64,000 nucleotides of DNA from Strigops habroptila (lineage: Eukaryota; Chordata; Aves; Psittaciformes; Psittacidae): the NCBI RefSeq assembly GCF_004027225.2, contig NC_044288.2, forward strand, positions 22,454,744 to 22,518,743. The letters are read 5' to 3'. Below the pieces are notes generated by a model that had not been told where the DNA came from, did not search any database, and worked only from the letters and a program-made list of their open reading frames with translations. Positions 47,847-59,444 of this stretch are shown piece after piece. Each line of letters starts with the position of its first letter. The stretch's first letter is position 1. The translations under genes were made by a program, and so were the position numbers.

Positions 47847-48799
47847 CTAGCTAAGCTTTCCAGAGCAGGTTTGGTAACCACGAAAGGTCCCAGGACACAA
47901 CAGCAGTGATTTGACATCAACATCTCAAGTTGCAACCAGCAGATCTTACCAAACCCAGCCTCAATTCTCCATCTTCAGTATTTTAAGCTCGGAAATTATC
48001 AACTCGACAGTTACTCAATTATATTGGCAGAGGAGGTATTTTCCTCGTTTCTGCTCCCAATTTCTCAGCAGTGTGGAAATGAGATTCCTCACCAGGCATG
48101 AAATAAAATTTTTAAGGTGCTTGCTGAGGCGCACATCTGCAAGATAAAAGCAACTGTTTCAGCTCGGCGATTGAAATGCCGTTCAGGGAGCTGCTTCTCA
48201 GGCAGAAGGGAAGGGCCATCCCCTGCTTGCAGAGCCGAGCACGAGGTGATTAATGAGCCACGCTCAAAGTGGATTTCAAAACAAGAGGAGCCCTGCTGAG
48301 GGGCACAAACAGTCCAAACCAGGATCTGCAAGCATAAGACAAAAAGGCCATGGGAAGCCTTTTACTACCCATGCCAGTCCTGTGGTATCATTAAAAAGGC
48401 AGTGAGCGTGGTGGCCAGAATCGCTCCTCCAAGGAATAACGGGCTGTCTCAGACCTACTGGCACGCTCTGGCTGTATGAAGATTAGTGAATAAAGCTGCT
48501 GGCACGCCCTGAACTCCACAAACCCTTTGCCCAGCAGACTTTGGTGCTGTTGATGAATAAACCCAAGGGCACATGTGCCATGGTCCTGCCCTGGGCATGC
48601 AGCATGAGCAGGGCACCCACAGCTGCCTGCGCCCCAGTACAGGGCACTGACCATCTCATGACTGGGTAAACCCTCGGGCAGGCTCCAGCTCCAGCCACTG
48701 CTGGTGGTGCTGCAGGCAGTGCCCAGGAGGACAGATTCTTAAACCAGACTGGATATATTTGTGATGGCAGAAGCTATTGCAGTAGAGATGTGGGAAATC

Positions 48800-49150
48800 C
48801 AGGGAGACCTTAGAGCAGCTCCAGGGCCTAAAGGGGCTCGAGGAAACCTGGAGAGGGGCTTTGGACAAGGGCCTGTAGGGACAGGACAAGGGGAATGGCT
48901 TTAACCTGCCAGAGGGGAGATGGAGATGAGCTCTGAGGCAGAAGCTCTTCCCTGTGAGGGTGCTGAGGCGCTGGCACAGGGTGCCCAGAGAAGCTGTGGC
49001 TGCCCCATCCCTGGCAGTGTTCAAGGCCAGGTTGGACACAGGGGCTTGGAGCAACCTGCTCTAGTGGAAGGTGTCCCTGCCCATGGCAGGGGTTGGAGCT
49101 GGAGGAGCTTTAAGATCCCTTCCAACACAAACTAGGCTGGGATTCTATGA
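48800..49150 (+). mobile_element. CR1 LINE 3'-end fragment (copy 16)
   Basis: From 'gggagaccttagagcagctc' to 'actaggctgggattctatga', antisense to CTNNA1. It has the common GGGTGCCCAGAG block and stands out as a GC-rich island in AT-rich intron. Confidence 0.94.
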
Positions 49151-50492
49151 CACCATGGTCACGTTCTGGTGCCTGCAGGTGAGGACACTCTGCTGACAGT
49201 ATTCACATGGAGCATTTGCTACCCACAACAACTCATTTGCCAAAACAGACATTTAACTCTGAAAGGATGGCGAGTGTAGCCAGTAAATATGTTTGTTCTA
49301 TCCAGGGCCAGACCAAGTGGGTTTTCTAAGCTAATGTGGTACTTGAGCACAGCAGAGGCAAAAGATCTGTACTATATGTTGCATACAGAGATGCCCTGTA
49401 TGGCAGGGTGCCGAGCTGTGATCCAAGGCAGCACACACACAGACAATATGAGAACATACATTACAATGGGATTTTTGGCAAGCTGGGACAAGCATGCCAG
49501 GCTGTGTAACACAGGCTATGGAGATTTGGATGGCTTTGTGGGCATCTGACCCGGTGTAACCAGAAACGGACTGAAATCACCACCTTAGTTCCAAGGAATG
49601 TAATGAAACACCCAAAGTATCTGCAACTCTTATGTAGGCACGTTGCTTCCATCAGTGAAGTGAAACCCACAAACAAAGCAGCAAAAGCTTGCAGGTTCAT
49701 TTTTTAAGCTAATCAATATTAGTCAGCAGTACAAGATGTTTTTGAGAAAGTCCACAAATAGCATCAGCCAAAGAGCTAATGAAAAGCTGAAATTACCATT
49801 TGGGAAACTGCTCTCCATCTCCCAAACAGCTCATCTAACAAAGCCAACGGGCAGCACAGCGGCACACTGAATGGAACATTGACAAATGCACAATACAGCA
49901 CGTCAGAAGGACCCTGAACAATGCAAGGAGCTTTATAGGCTCAGAGTTTATGGAAACTAGTTAAGGAAAGACATTCTCAAGGAAAGAGGCTGCTGCATGT
50001 TTCCTGGTGGCTGAAGAAGACAGCAAAATATTAGCAGGGGAAGGATGGAATAGGAAATATTACTCGGCTGTACTAGATCAATTTGACATGAGCTGGAAAA
50101 CCACATCCTATCCTGTGTGTGCTATTTCGACAAGCAGAATAGAGAATTCAGTCCAAAGACAGATGATGTTTAAATAGAGATGTAACACAAGATAAAAAAG
50201 AACATCAACAAAAGGCACTGCAGATGCCTGTATAAGCCCTGTCCTTTCCTATGCAGGAACACTCAGATAAAACCTAAAAAACCCTAAAGGCAACAATTTC
50301 AAAACTGATTAAGAAAGATTACATTATTGTATTAACCTGCAACAGCCACAGACACAAAACCCCTGTCTGCCGAGCTAGCTGGGGAGGGTTCCCACAACAC
50401 AGCCACAGCAGATAGCTGCACTGTGTTCAGAAACAAATGTGCACTGGGGACATCCCCACCTCCCCAGTCCACCAAAATGAGATGCTGACTCT

Positions 50493-50724
50493 GCTGCCAG
50501 AGGGGAGATTGAGATGAGCTCTGAGGCAGAAGCTCTTCCCTGTGAGGGTGCTGAGGCGCTGGCACAGGGTGCCCAGAGAAGCTGTGGCTGCCCCATCCCT
50601 GGCAGTGTTCAAGGCCAGGTTGGACACAGGGGCTTGGAGCAACCTGCTCTAGTGGAAGGTGTTGGAACTGGATGAGCTTTAAGCTCCCTTCCAACCCAAA
50701 CCATTCTGTGATTCTATGATTCTA
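50493..50724 (+). mobile_element. CR1 LINE 3'-end fragment with internal deletion (copy 17)
   Basis: From 'gccagaggggagattgagat' to 'gtgattctatgattcta', antisense to CTNNA1. About 20 bases that normally follow 'ctagtggaaggtg' (tccctgcccgtggcaggggg in other copies) are missing at 50661, an internal deletion after insertion or in the source copy. Confidence 0.93.
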
Positions 50725-53321
50725 CAACTCTGTGGTGGTTGTTGGGAAAAACTAAGCTGGTTGCTCCACATCAAATCCAGGATCTGTCCCAGACAGAGCA
50801 AACACACACACATTCGCTTCCTACTGCCCCAACTGAACCTGCGGAGAAGCAGAATCACCTTTTTCTCCCTTTTCTCAAGGAAAAGGGGCAGGGAAAGCCA
50901 GAAGAGCTCTCCCATGGTGTGTGCTGATTAAGATAAGCACACAACCCCCATCCCCACATGTCTGGTAGGTGTAAGAAGCAACTGCAGACACCTTCCTTCC
51001 TCCCACTGTCTCTCTTGTTTAGGGTATGAACACTGCTGAAACAATAATTCACACTGAAATACCCTGGCCAGCCCCATGTCACTGCTGCGCTCAGTACTCT
51101 GGTTAGAGAGGCTGAAAGCAGGCACGTAGGGGAAGCACAGGCAGTGGCAGGGAGCACATCCCTGGACCAGCCTCTGCAGTGCAAGGACCAGTTGACAGCA
51201 AGAGGCTGCTGGAGCGTTTTACTGGGGAGTGGGGCAATCCCTATGCTTGCCCCCAGCTTCTTTCAATGTAATGATCAGATACAGATGTAATCTCAACCTC
51301 CCACCACTATCAAAGAGGAAAATGCAACAGAGTTTTTTCTTTTGCTTTGTAAGTATCCCAACATTGCAAAAAGAAATATTACGGAGGATTATCATGTTGC
51401 TGCAAATCATCTTCGTGTGTGTTGTACTCAGAAGCGCTTCCTGTTCCCCCACTCCAAACAAGCAGAGTGCTGCTTTGAGTGAAAGATGGAATACCTTTGG
51501 GAAAATCTGCCGGCTGATGGCTAGACACTTCTCACCAGACGTGAAATACCTTGGATAATAGCTTTTATAGTTTCAAAGGAAATGTGCTGTAAAAGTGCCT
51601 GACGGCAGGAGTTAGGAGTTCCTGACACACTAACATGAGGGGTCATGATTCACCCGATGTTGCGTGGCAAATAGGACATAAAACCCCATCCATTTGTTAA
51701 AAGCCTGTATTAGGCACAGGAAGGCATTAGTGCTCTGCTGAAGTGGTTGCATTGTATGTCCCCTGCAACTGTCAGACAGTTCTACATTAACAAGTTTCTA
51801 AAGAGTATGTAAGCACACCTAATGAAATATGCAAGCTCCAAATATTAGTAGAGTATGGAGAAGGGAAAAAAAGCTATATTCTTGTCAGAATGACTAACTG
51901 TACAGTCCTGCTTGTATTTATCTTCCAATGTGTGCTTAACCTTTTACATTTTTAAGGACCTTACTTTGGCTAAAAGGAGCCATTTAGTTTTCTTCTGTAT
52001 TTTGCAATGGCTTGGAGTAGAAAACCAGACACCAACTTTGCATAAAACATGTGAATTAAAAAGAAAAAAGGAAAAGGCATTGTAAACCTTCAGCCCAAGG
52101 TCCCCTGAGCTCTATAACACAAACTGCTCCTTGCTTCATTTACCTACAGCAGCAACACACCTGATTCTTCCAGAAATACAGTTGTCAAAATGCTCTAGAG
52201 CAAGGAGACCCATTTTAAAAAACACATTTCAACATTCGCTCCCCACTGAATATTTCTCACTGCATCATTAATAAATAAGGGTGAAGACAACATCCTCTGG
52301 ATGCAGCATTTAAAGAGAGATCTGCATTACAAAGATTTACTTCCAAAGTGACAGTTTCACTTCAAACCTTGCCTTACGAATTCTGATTCAGAGAAGGACT
52401 GAAAAGCAAGTGATGGCTGTACTAAACAAAGTTTAGGCCATGATCTCAGGCTTCACCTACCTGCATTTCAGGGTCCCTCTTGAAGGCAGAGTATTATTAC
52501 TAATGCTGATGTTTCTCTGCAATTTGGGTGTGGACAGAGACCAAAGATGCTTTTGCCTGGCCCAACCCAGTTTCTGAAGTGTCTCAGGACAGGCAGGTGC
52601 ATTGCATAAAACCCCTGAGCTGGCCATACCTGTTCAATCCTACAGGAATTCATTTCAAATACTTTTGTACATATAGCACAGCACACACACACCAGCCTGG
52701 GACAGCATAGCAAATACTGGGTCACTACGTGCCTTGCTCAAAGTCTTCATCAAATTCTGACTGGGCAATGAAAAAAAACACTCAAGTTTTGACAATCTCC
52801 CCATTCAGTCTATGGGGCATTTGAAAATTGGTAATATTAAAAAGCTGCCTCAAAATAATATGAAAGGTTGTGCAACAGTGCAACAGGCCATGTGCAGTAA
52901 TTATGGTGTTGCCTACATGGTCTTGTCACTGCTTTGGAAAGTCTTGGGTGTATTCTGAGCAAGACAGAAGTGACATGAATTCAGTGTCAGTCCTGTTCAG
53001 TTACAGAACTGGCCTAGATACTATGTGACATGAAGCAGTGCTGGCATATTGCTACCTTAAAATGGTAGGTGCTTGATTTAAGCCAAGGATCTGCTAGTGT
53101 TACTGCTGGGCATATTTAGCTGCTTACACTGCTTAGGGTGGCAGGAGAGCAGCAGGAAAGAAAAGGCTAGAATTTTCCAGCAGCAAATCTGGAAAATCAG
53201 TTTAAAAGCCCCAACCCCTCAAAGCTAAACACATTTTCTTCTGTTCATCATGTCTGCAGTACTTAAAGATCTCCTATTGCTCATTTGTGCTGGAGGCATG
53301 TGAACATGGTTTGTGACTTAC

Positions 53322-53427
53322 ATGGTCAGCAATAGTCCGGCCCAGCTTGTCCATCCTTGACCCAGCCTCCGCAATCTTCTTGGCTGCACTAATCACATCT
53401 GACGTATTTTTCAGTGGACCTTTACCT
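53322..53427 (-). CDS. CTNNA1: CTNNA1 coding exon (actin-binding domain)
   Basis: The exon completes a split Arg codon and then encodes GKGPLKNTSDVISAAKKIAE through AGSRMDKLGRTIADH, residues 731-766 of alpha-E-catenin. These are helices of the vinculin-tail-like five-helix bundle that binds F-actin. It has 106 bases; with two carried in, that gives 36 codons and an exit in phase 0. The acceptor ttctgttttgcag and donor gtaagt are canonical. The sequence looks fully intact and matches my recollection of the mammalian protein essentially residue for residue. Confidence 0.97.
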
Positions 53428-54187
53428 CTGCAAAACAGAACAGAGTCTACCTTCTAGCACCAGAAAACTGGAAGAGTGAACTATATATTGCCTCTTCTGT
53501 TCCATACAGTATTGGAAGTGATTCCTCACCCAAACTGTATGAGTAAGGTTGCACAGAACTAGGCAGGTGTAATCATTACAGCACCTTCATTTTTAAGGCA
53601 ATTTCCCCCTTCCAGCACCTCCCCATATTTAGATTAAACCCAGGAATAAAAACATCTTAAATTTTACTGTTTTAAGCACCCTAATGATGATAAGAGATAA
53701 CATTTTAGAAGACAGATTTGCAATTTTCATCGAATGCAACATCAAGTTTAAAAAATAGCGTTGTATAAAACCTGGTAAATGAATTTCAAAAGGCATCAAA
53801 AACCCTCTCTTTCTTTTGCAAATAACTGTACCAGGAACCATTTCCGCAGTACAGCAATATTGAGAGCCCATAGAATTTAATGTTGTAAAGAACTGAGCAA
53901 ATATATGTATATATATTCCTTGGGACAAGAATCACCCTTAAGAAAGAAAGACAGACAGACAGGCAATAACTGCTGTGCATCTATAGATCAATTTAAACAG
54001 TTATTACCACCCAGTCACTGCATAGTAATGCATCTCCTGAGTTAATACAGGCTTTAATAGGGTAACATCTAAAGGAAATTATAAGAAGTAAGACTCTTAA
54101 GAGTGCTTGCAAAATATTTCATTGACAGACCAGCATCCCAGGCAGTTCTGAGAGAAGGTGGTGTGCACACAAATGAAAAACACTCAC
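53428..54187 (-). other. CTNNA1: CTNNA1 intron (0.8 kb)
   Basis: AT-rich, with an interrupted ATATAT run (53900-53917) and an (AGAC)n-like run (53941-53963). No mobile element or exon is seen. Confidence 0.85.
53900..53963. repeat. AT microsatellite and (AGAC)n-type run
   Basis: aatatatgtatatatattcc at 53900-53918, then agaaagaaagacagacagac at 53941-53960, within a short CTNNA1 intron. Confidence 0.75.
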
Positions 54188-54369
54188 CTGGTGAAGTCTG
54201 TCATTTCCATCATAATCATACACATTTGTTTCGCCAGAACAATTATGTCATTACCACTGTCATCCCATTTGGATACTTCAGCATCCAATTTACTCTTTTC
54301 TTCCTGGAAGCTTGCAACTTGCTCAGCAATCTTCGCTTTTTGCTCTTGAGGGAGCTGAGCCATGATCGC
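54188..54369 (-). CDS. CTNNA1: CTNNA1 coding exon (start of actin-binding domain)
   Basis: The exon encodes 60 residues plus two bases (AG) of an Arg codon: AIMAQLPQEQKAKIAEQVAS to MCMIMMEMTDFT, residues 671-730. Residue 671 is the conventional start of the alpha-E-catenin actin-binding domain. This exon supplies its first helices, which in this family unfold under tension to strengthen actin binding (catch bond). It enters in phase 0; the acceptor is ctctctttcag and the donor gtgagt. The segment is unbroken and conserved. Confidence 0.97.
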
Positions 54370-56332
54370 CTGAAAGAGAGAGTTTTCTCACATTGCCATT
54401 GAAGAAGGCTTTTTGGAACATTTCACTAATAACCAATTTAAGTCATGTGGATGGGGGATAAAACTTTAATAGCAATCCTCTACCTAGAGGCTTCACAGAA
54501 CCATCTCCTTCCATTTTGAATCGAAGGTTATGCTTTTTCTTAAGAAACAGTGCCCAGAGAGACAAGCTGACACCTGAAACATGGGCATTTGCAGGATAGA
54601 ACTGTAACACTCCAAACAAGTTTGCCACATATTATCATCCCTCAAAGAAAATCTGCATGAAGAGGGGGGCTTGCCTTTCCTATAAAATTTAAGAGTTTTA
54701 AAAGGAAGTTTCACTTGGGTATCTGTCAGTGTTGCAATGCACAGAAGAAATATTAGGTGTCTCTTCCCTGCAAAAAGCTAGATGTACCGTTTTGGAACAT
54801 GCATACTGAGGAAAGAGTAAGTGAAAATAAAGAGTGTGTGCTTACTCCTGAATAAAACCTATCAGACTAGGTTTACAGCCTGCATGAGACTCAATGCCTT
54901 TGCCTTCATAAATACTGGGAGCATTCATGCCTCCAGGAGCAGGTGAAAAGGAGTCTTCAGTACAAAAAAGCCTCTGGCAGCAGTTGTGTTATAAGGTAAA
55001 TTAGAAATGTCTGCATTTAAATAAAAGAGGGGAGAGGGATACAGGAATAGAGAGTGCTTGTACAAAGCAGGAGAGCATAAAAAATACTCTCAGTATAATT
55101 CCAAAGCTGATGTGGCAGAAGGCTGATAAATAAGGTCTAGTCCATGCCTGGTTTCAGGCTAGCAGAGCCTTCCCAGAAAACCTTCCATGGCACTTTCCCA
55201 AAAGCATAAATTGTTATTGATAAAGAAGGGGACATGTCAAATAAAAACAATAGGGATGGCCTGGTTTTCCTTCAATGTACTGATCTTATGTTTTCAGCTA
55301 TTAATGATTATATATTGCCTATCAATGCTTTCATTTTTAACAGTCATAGGAAATGCAGTTAATTTCAATGATTTCATTTTTGAGCTCCTCTCAATGACGT
55401 CTTGATCAATGCTCAGTGACCAACATGTGTGTGAGAAGCCAGTTTGTAAAAATTTCTTCTCCACAAACTTAAGATTTGACAGCTGAAAATAACATTAGTA
55501 CAATGGAATGATTTGCCTCCTATCTCCCTGAAGAAACTCACCTAATTGAATGGCAGTGCCTACAACATCTGTGATGCCCACATATAAAGTACTTCATAGA
55601 ATTACAGAATCCCAGCCTGGTTTGTGTTGGAAGGGAGCTTAAAGCTCATCCAGTTCCAACCCCCTGCCACGGGCAGGGACACCTTCCACTAGACCAGGTT
55701 GCTCCAAGCCCCTGTGTCCAACCTGGCCTTGAACACTGCCAGGGATGGGGCAGCCACAGCTTCTCTGGGAAAAGTCTGTGCCAGCGCCTCAGCACCCTCA
55801 CAGGGAAGAGCTTCTGCATAAGAGCTCATCTCAATCTCCCCTCTGGCAGGTTAAAGCCATTCCCCTTGCCCTGTCCCTACAGGCCCTTGTCCAAAGCCCC
55901 TCTCCAGGTTTCCTGGAGCCCCTTTAGGCACTGGAGCTGCTCTAAGGTCTCCCCTTCAGGAGCCTTCTCTTCTCCAGGCTGCCCCAGCCCAGCTCTCTCA
56001 GCCTGGCTCCAGAGCAGAGCTGCTCCAGCCCTCGCAGCAGCTCCGGGGCCTCCTCTGGACTCGCTCAAGCAGTTCATCGGTATTAAAAGGATTCTGATCT
56101 TTCAGGACATCCAAAGTAACACTCAGACATTTCTCACATCTCTCAGACCAACACATGCTTCATTTCACTTAACCTCCTCTTTAGAAGAAAACTGGAAACA
56201 AAGAATTCCAGTTTTCTGATCCAACATTTTCACCTCCTCCTCCCCCCAGTATTTAACCTGGATTTTCAAAGCAAACTGAACCGTTTCTTGAAGGCAAGTC
56301 ACTGTTTTAGAATGCTCAGATTTCTTCCTTAC
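54370..56332 (-). other. CTNNA1: CTNNA1 intron (2.0 kb)
   Basis: The donor is gtaagg. It contains the long CR1 copy at 55594-56076, the only one sense to CTNNA1. The rest is AT-rich with nothing recognised. Confidence 0.85.
55594..56076 (-). mobile_element. CR1 LINE 3'-end fragment (copy 18)
   Basis: A long CR1 copy in the same orientation as CTNNA1. On the - strand it runs from 'ctgcttgagcgagtccagag' to 'gggattctgtaattctatga'. It carries the AAAAGTCTGTG variant block (55769-55780) like copies 1, 6 and 19. Confidence 0.94.
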
Positions 56333-56443
56333 CCTTGCACTTTGTCCAGCAATGAGCTGATCATCTTCAGTCTGAATACTTGTTCTGCTTCGGACATCAA
56401 AGTCCTCGGTCTCAAAGTCGGAATCATCCAGCTCTTCAGGAGT
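56333..56443 (-). CDS. CTNNA1: CTNNA1 coding exon (phospho-linker)
   Basis: The exon encodes 37 residues, TPEELDDSDFETEDFDVRSR then TSIQTEDDQLIAGQSAR, phase 0 at both ends, residues 634-670. This acidic, unstructured linker joins the M region to the actin-binding domain. Ser641 sits in the casein kinase 2 site DDSDFE, with Ser652, Ser655 and Thr658 downstream in the casein kinase 1 cluster, all at the expected positions. Phosphorylation here is known to affect adhesion and beta-catenin partnership. One small change from the mammalian form as I recall it is Ile for Val at 656. The acceptor is ctctttcctcag and the donor gtaagg. Confidence 0.97.
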
Positions 56444-56640
56444 CTGAGGAAAGAGTAATTCAGTCAGAGCCAAACAGTAGAATTCATGGCTCTAAAAAAT
56501 CAACAAGAATATTGTTTTCAAGCAGAGAGATTGGAAATCAGTGAAGGTAAAAATTAGTCCATGTTTTCAACAAAAAGATAAATACAGGGACTGTGCCCAG
56601 AGTGCACTCACGTGTGAGTATATATGCTTGAGTGCTCATG

Positions 56641-57156
56641 TTAAACACATCGGGATGCCCCAAATTTCGTGCCAGGTACTAAGCACCTGAGCTCTTTCAG
56701 GTCACGAATGCAGTCAGGGTTTGAAACACACGAAAAAAGTTCTTGCCAAATGAACAGTATTTTTGCAACTTGGTTAAATGTAAAAGCTTCACTTGAGATG
56801 CTGAAGCTAAAATTACACACAGCTCTAAGGCCTGGTTCAAACCCACCAACATCGTCTTTAGTACAATTATGAATCAAAGCACAGACTAAATTAACAACAG
56901 CTAAAATGTATCGAAATTTATTCTTATCCCCCAGGAAAAGCTGAAAATTTTTAGCTAGTAAGGGCCAGCTTTTACGCTGTAGGCTAAACACATCTGACCT
57001 AGTTCCTGCTTGCCTGGGATTTATTTTTGCCACTGCCACTCTATAGCTGGCAAACTTTTTATAAAGCATATCAAGTTTAAACAGCATATTTGTCAAAATA
57101 CTACATCTTTGCTTAGAGTGGCACTTCATGACAGTTTTACAGAGCTGGGTCAACAA
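56641..57156 (-). other. Unrecognised 171-codon open frame in CTNNA1 intron
   Basis: An ATG-to-stop frame on the CTNNA1 strand, about 200 bases before the phospho-linker exon, in AT-rich DNA where long frames are less expected. The translation is rich in Cys, Phe and Lys and contains NVLFK-like and CKTVMKCHSKQRC segments, but matches no family I know. The + strand over it has a GGTTCAAACCC word (56832-56842) resembling a pol III B box, with no tRNA fold around it. It may be chance or an old decayed insertion. Confidence 0.15.
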
Positions 57157-58026
57157 AGACCTTCACTGATAAATGCTATACATCGTGATTAACAGATAAG
57201 ATGCAAATAAAGTCCCCGCTCTTCAGATTTCTTTCCTATCATTTGAATTTTACAAACTTGTTTTCCAACCCAGACATCTTGTGATACAGTTAAAATAAAG
57301 ATAGATACACAAAACAGTTGCCAAAAAGCAAAGGTGAGCATGCTGATAATCAGGATCCAGGATATTTCAGCCACCATCTCCTCTCCATGTCTTGAAGAAC
57401 AGAGGATGCCCGCAAAATCATCATAAGGACATATACTAATAGCTCAGTGTATCAATATTAAAGAAGTAATATATATATAAAAAAGACAGTTCTGCTGCAT
57501 CTTTAGAACCTGTTTATGATTCCCAAGCCCCCTTCTCTGCCCAACCATCCTAAATCCCCAAAAACCTGGGGTATACAAAGTGTAATCCTGCCTTTCAAGC
57601 TGTCAAGGGCAAAAACACCTCTGGGGAAGATGAGGGATTGCCTGGGGAGCAGGGAGGAAAAAGCAACAACCTACAGATATAGATTTTAGTTCTGAGAATA
57701 CACTGCATAAACACAAAAATTAGGTGTTTGAGCAACTTTTCCTTCTGGTTCCTGTAAAGAACAAGTGCCACTGGACAAAGTTTCAAGTGCATCAGCTCAT
57801 TTGCTGCAGGCGAGCTCAGCAGCATCCCCCTGCGAGCGTGGTTCCTCCTGTGGGCCAGTTTGAGACAAAGCCCTGGAGAAGCGGTGGCCTGGAATCTCCA
57901 TTTGAATAGCTCTCTTATCCTAAATCCATCCTACACCTTACAGCTTTTTGGAGAACAAACATTAGCAATTTAACTTCTTTATAGGTCACCGCTGTGTCAC
58001 CAGCGTGCTGCCGTTAGCTACTGGCA

Positions 58027-58064
58027 GCGGCACTAAAGCCGCGGCACCAAAGCTGCGGCACCCT
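58027..58064. repeat. 14-bp tandem repeat, about 2.7 units
   Basis: GCGGCACTAAAGCC, GCGGCACCAAAGCT and a partial GCGGCACCCT follow one another. It is a small GC-rich tandem in an AT-rich intron. Confidence 0.8.
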
Positions 58065-59292
58065 GACATCAGAGACGCGGCATGAGGGGCAAGTCCTGGC
58101 ATCACCACCTCAGCTAATTACTCACGATGTGGAACTGGCAGCCCTGCCTTCATGTCCTGCATAATGAAGACTTCAGCAGGGTGGTGAATCAAATTAGTTT
58201 GTCTGCATAGCAGGAAAGCCTTGATATCTTCATCTAACGTTGGTTGTCTATAAATCCCGAGCTTAACTTTGAAAGAAATTATATGGGGAATTGTCAGCTT
58301 TTCTTTGGATTTCTCATTTGATTCTTTGATCTAAGCAGGAAACATGGAAGATACTATTGCAGTGGGTACTATAATCATGTATATTCTGGGGCTGTATTGT
58401 CCTTAATTTACTTATCACCAAAATGCATCTGCCATGGTTACCATTCTGAAAGATGAAGATGGTGTCTCTGCAATGCATTTGTTTGAGTCAGACGAGGACA
58501 AGGGAAAAAAGGAAAAAGGCATAAGGCCCCTCCATTTGTTTTTGCTGTGTCTGGCTCCTGACCATTTTTACCATGCTAAGATTCAAGAAATGTGCCCATA
58601 GGTCAGCCTCAACCAGAACTTTCTTTTCTGCAACCCTTCAATCAACTGCAGGAGCCCTTCTGCCTCTTCCCTGCATGCCTCCGACCAGTCTAAGGCTGCC
58701 TGACCTACCAGAAATTGGGACTTCCAAGTCACACTCAGTACACCTGAAACATGCCAGCACAGGAGAGACAAAGCCTCTACGAACTGCTCCCTGTTTACTG
58801 AGGTTAGCCTATTAACGAATTACACGCTCTAGGAACTAGAGGCTGAACTCATCTAAACCCGTTTATGACTAACTAGCATTAATTCTCAAAATTTACTTAA
58901 TAAAGAGCCATCGGGTTTTATTTCTCAGCTCTCAAACGATCAGAAAGCATCTATAGTTATGAATCTACTTGCTGTTGTTAAATCAAAGGTCACTGATTTC
59001 AGCACATTAACAAGCAAGACATTAACATGATATTACAAAGGATGCGTGAAGGGTATTTAGCATCACAACTCTGGCTATCATTGATGCTCAGATCTGTTTA
59101 ATGAATTTGAATCAAAACGTACTTCTGAAGCACTCCACAGAGTGATTAGCAGTTTTTAAGACTCTGAATGTTAATATGAGCTAAACACAAATTTCATGCT
59201 GTCTGCTCTCAACAGAACTGATGCCTGTCAGCTCAAGAAAGGCACGGAAACGAGTGGAGAAACAGAAAGCTGTTCCAGTAAGTTCTGCTCAC

Positions 59293-59444
59293 CCGGATCA
59301 TCAGGACAGCTTTCCTGATGTCTCGAATCCCATCGTACACCAGCCGCGAGGCATCAATGAATTCGTTCTCATCCATGGGCTGAGCAGGGTCTGAACTCAG
59401 GGCTTCCACAGCAGCTTCTACTTGCTCGGTAAACCGCGGCATAA
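59293..59444 (-). CDS. CTNNA1: CTNNA1 coding exon (end of M region)
   Basis: The exon completes a split Val codon and encodes MPRFTEQVEAAVEALSSDPA to YDGIRDIRKAVLMIR, residues 583-633. It forms the last helices of the M-III bundle, part of the mechanosensitive middle region that gates vinculin binding in alpha-E-catenin. It has 152 bases; with one carried in, that gives 51 codons and exit phase 0. The acceptor is cttgattcag and the donor gtgagc. It is intact and highly conserved. Confidence 0.97.

Larger units (their letters stand above)
47535..53321 (-). other. CTNNA1: CTNNA1 intron (5.8 kb)
   Basis: The donor is gtaagt at 53321. It contains CR1 copies at 48800 and 50493 (both antisense to CTNNA1) and a purine-rich GGA/GAG run (47808-47846). 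The remaining AT-rich sequence shows no exon or gene I recognise. Confidence 0.85.
56444..59292 (-). other. CTNNA1: CTNNA1 intron (2.8 kb)
   Basis: AT-rich, without a CR1 copy. It holds an AT microsatellite (57468-57479), a 14-bp tandem repeat (58027-58064) and an unrecognised 171-codon frame on the gene's strand (56641-57156). No spliced exon could be supported. Confidence 0.8.

Noticed and set aside
50728..50880. Possible LTR-like start (tggtggttgttggg)
   Set aside because: No matching second LTR, primer-binding site or polyprotein was found nearby.
56832..56842. GGTTCAAACCC as a tRNA or SINE B box
   Set aside because: No A box at the right spacing and no cloverleaf-forming arms were found around it.
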